Below, piece after piece: positions 7,051 to 7,865 of a stretch of 7,865 nt of DNA. Within the stretch, counting starts at the first letter, position 1, and the number at the start of each line of letters is the position of its first letter. The notes under the pieces are model-generated. The model saw only the letters and a list, made by a program, of their open reading frames with translations. It ran no database searches and was not told where the DNA came from. The position numbers and the translations under genes were made by a program. The DNA comes from Wolbachia endosymbiont of Cylisticus convexus (GTDB lineage Bacteria; Pseudomonadota; Alphaproteobacteria; Rickettsiales; Anaplasmataceae). The stretch covers positions 1 through 7,865 of the forward strand of contig NZ_QPIP01000065.1 in NCBI RefSeq assembly GCF_003344345.1, written 5' to 3'.

Positions 7051-7676
7051 TCAGGAATGCAATGTAGAATGTCTACGCTGTTTATTATAAAAAATTTCTA
7101 TATATTCAAATATTGCGGTGTTGTGCAGAGTGTTGTGAAGTATCAATGAGTATGAGTGAACTAAAAAAGCTCTCTGAAACAGCATTATCATAACAATAAC
7201 CTTTGTCTAGAAATAATATTTTTTGTACTCAGTAAAAATCTCTAATTTTTAGAGGTGTATTGTGATCCTTGATCGCTATAAGCAGATTTGCGCCTATCAA
7301 TAGCCATATCTATGCCTATCAACTAAATCTATTATTGCCAACCATCCTTCATTGGTTTTTATGTACCTAAACCCATATCTTGTTTGGTTGATCAGTGGTG
7401 AAATTCTGATTCAATATGTTATAACTCTATTTGTGGTTTTAAACCTTCATCTAAGCTTAGCTTGAATGCCATTTTTCTGCATAACATTGTTTTGATTTTA
7501 CCTAAAGCCTTTAATTCAGTTTAGGAGCTCCGTACCTGCATTGTGATGCTTTTCTTTGTATGAGCTCTTCTCTTATTGTTTTTTTTCTGAGTAATCCATC
7601 TATACAAGCAGATACGTTCAAAAACCTTCATAATTCCCGTGTTTTATAGCAATTTTCATGTTCTTTTATAAAAACT
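7051..7676 (-). pseudogene. IS3-family transposase OrfB remnant (DDE integrase domain)
   Basis: Reading the minus strand, the N-terminus FIKEHENCYKTREL is broken by TGA and continues as RFLNVSA (about 7600-7676). RYGAPKL lies near 7518-7538, NQNFTTDQPNKIW near 7373-7412, WLAIIDL near 7325-7345, SDQGSQYTS at 7251-7277, YDNAVSESF near 7164-7195, and NTAIFEYIEIFYNKQRRHST near 7060-7125, ending at a TGA at 7051-7053. The pieces sit in different frames. About 25 residues normally present between the LAIIDL block and SDQG, including part of the catalytic core, are missing, and a second deletion follows YDNAVSESF. The gene is therefore dead. The clean last 20 or so codons suggest that decay was mainly by small indels. 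Confidence 0.8.
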
Positions 7677-7865
7677 CTTTTTGGTTTGCAAAATATCCCA
7701 GGGCTTTTTTTAAAATGTCTCTTTCTCTCGTTACTCTTGCCAGCTCTTTCTTTAAATCAAACTTTTCTTTGTCACAAGTTCCTTTTCCTTGGTTCCAGAT
7801 ATTGTATGTTTTTACCCACCTGCTTAGCCGCTAATACCCAAATCTCTTCCTATTTTTGCTGATGA
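7677..7865 (-). pseudogene. IS3-family OrfA remnant, 5' end outside window
   Basis: On the minus strand the best piece is FDLKKELARVTRERDILKKA followed by LGYFA (about 7688-7761), the leucine-zipper-like C-terminal part of IS3 OrfA proteins. Before it, at the right edge, SSAKIGRDLGIS followed by a stop codon and a frame change resembles the helix-turn-helix region. The start of the gene, probably some 25-30 codons, lies beyond the window. In IS3 elements OrfA and OrfB are normally joined by programmed -1 frameshifting; no such site can be judged in this decayed copy. Confidence 0.7.

Larger units (their letters stand above)
6990..7865 (-). mobile_element. Decayed IS3-family insertion sequence, running out of the window
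   Basis: Minus-strand translation in several frames gives successive pieces of IS3-family OrfA and OrfB proteins, and the left boundary in this window is marked by a terminal inverted repeat starting at 6990. The order of pieces from right to left is OrfA C-terminal half, OrfB N-terminus, RYGAPKL, the NQNFTTDQPNKIW segment, SDQGSQYTS, YDNAVSESF and FYNKQRRHSTLH. Frameshifts, stop codons and internal deletions are found throughout, so it cannot encode transposase. Only about 876 bp is seen; family members are usually 1.2-1.5 kb, so the far end lies to the right. The subgroup cannot be fixed from what is left. Confidence 0.85.

Noticed and set aside
1..7865. tRNA, rRNA, CRISPR arrays, phage or secretion-system genes
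   Set aside because: No cloverleaf, rRNA block, regular repeat-spacer array or recognisable protein of these types was found on reading both strands.

Overview
This AT-rich window most likely comes from an obligate intracellular alphaproteobacterium of the order Rickettsiales, and Wolbachia is the best guess. The reasons are the SdhA sequence, a large ankyrin-repeat protein with a C-terminal membrane hairpin, DapD, a DUF2610-type protein, an MJ0042-type zinc-ribbon protein, a decayed insertion sequence and what looks like a fragment of a Wolbachia-type intergenic repeat. The genus call is an inference from gene content and style. No rRNA, tRNA or CRISPR array was seen.

Layout, left to right. 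(1) Positions 1-1910 (+) are the 3' part of a long ankyrin-type gene that runs in from the left edge. Its frame is open from the first complete codon, so it is larger than the part that begins at the TTG at 495. It carries a large internal repeat of about 180-200 residues and ends in two membrane helices and a polar tail. (2) Positions 1882-3687 (-) are sdhA, the flavoprotein of succinate dehydrogenase, apparently intact. It converges on the ankyrin gene and the 3' ends overlap by 29 bp. (3) About 200 bp of mixed intergenic DNA holds a plausible sdhA promoter and a short repeat remnant. (4) Positions 3886-4296 (-) encode a small zinc-ribbon membrane protein, divergent from (5) dapD at 4335-5237 (+), with a 38-bp gap that can be read as two overlapping promoters. 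(6) DapD is longer than usual and its last codons overlap by 60 bp the end of a convergent two-gene unit (5178-5852, -). That unit is a 130-residue protein with a helix-turn-helix-like segment followed, with no intergenic base, by a 93-residue DUF2610-type protein. (7) Positions 5935-6954 (+) encode a MidA/NDUFAF7-type methyltransferase. (8) From about 6990 to the right edge lies a heavily decayed IS3-family element read on the minus strand, with one recognisable terminal inverted repeat.

Three of the genes are core metabolism or respiration: sdhA is TCA cycle and respiratory complex II, the MidA/NDUFAF7 family in mitochondria supports complex I assembly, and dapD makes diaminopimelate and lysine precursors. 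They do not form one operon. The ankyrin protein is a candidate host-interaction protein, by family analogy only. The least explained parts are the super-repeat architecture of the ankyrin protein, the HTH/DUF2610 pair, and the two tail-to-tail gene overlaps, one of which looks like a lost stop codon in dapD. I see no clearly new multi-gene system.
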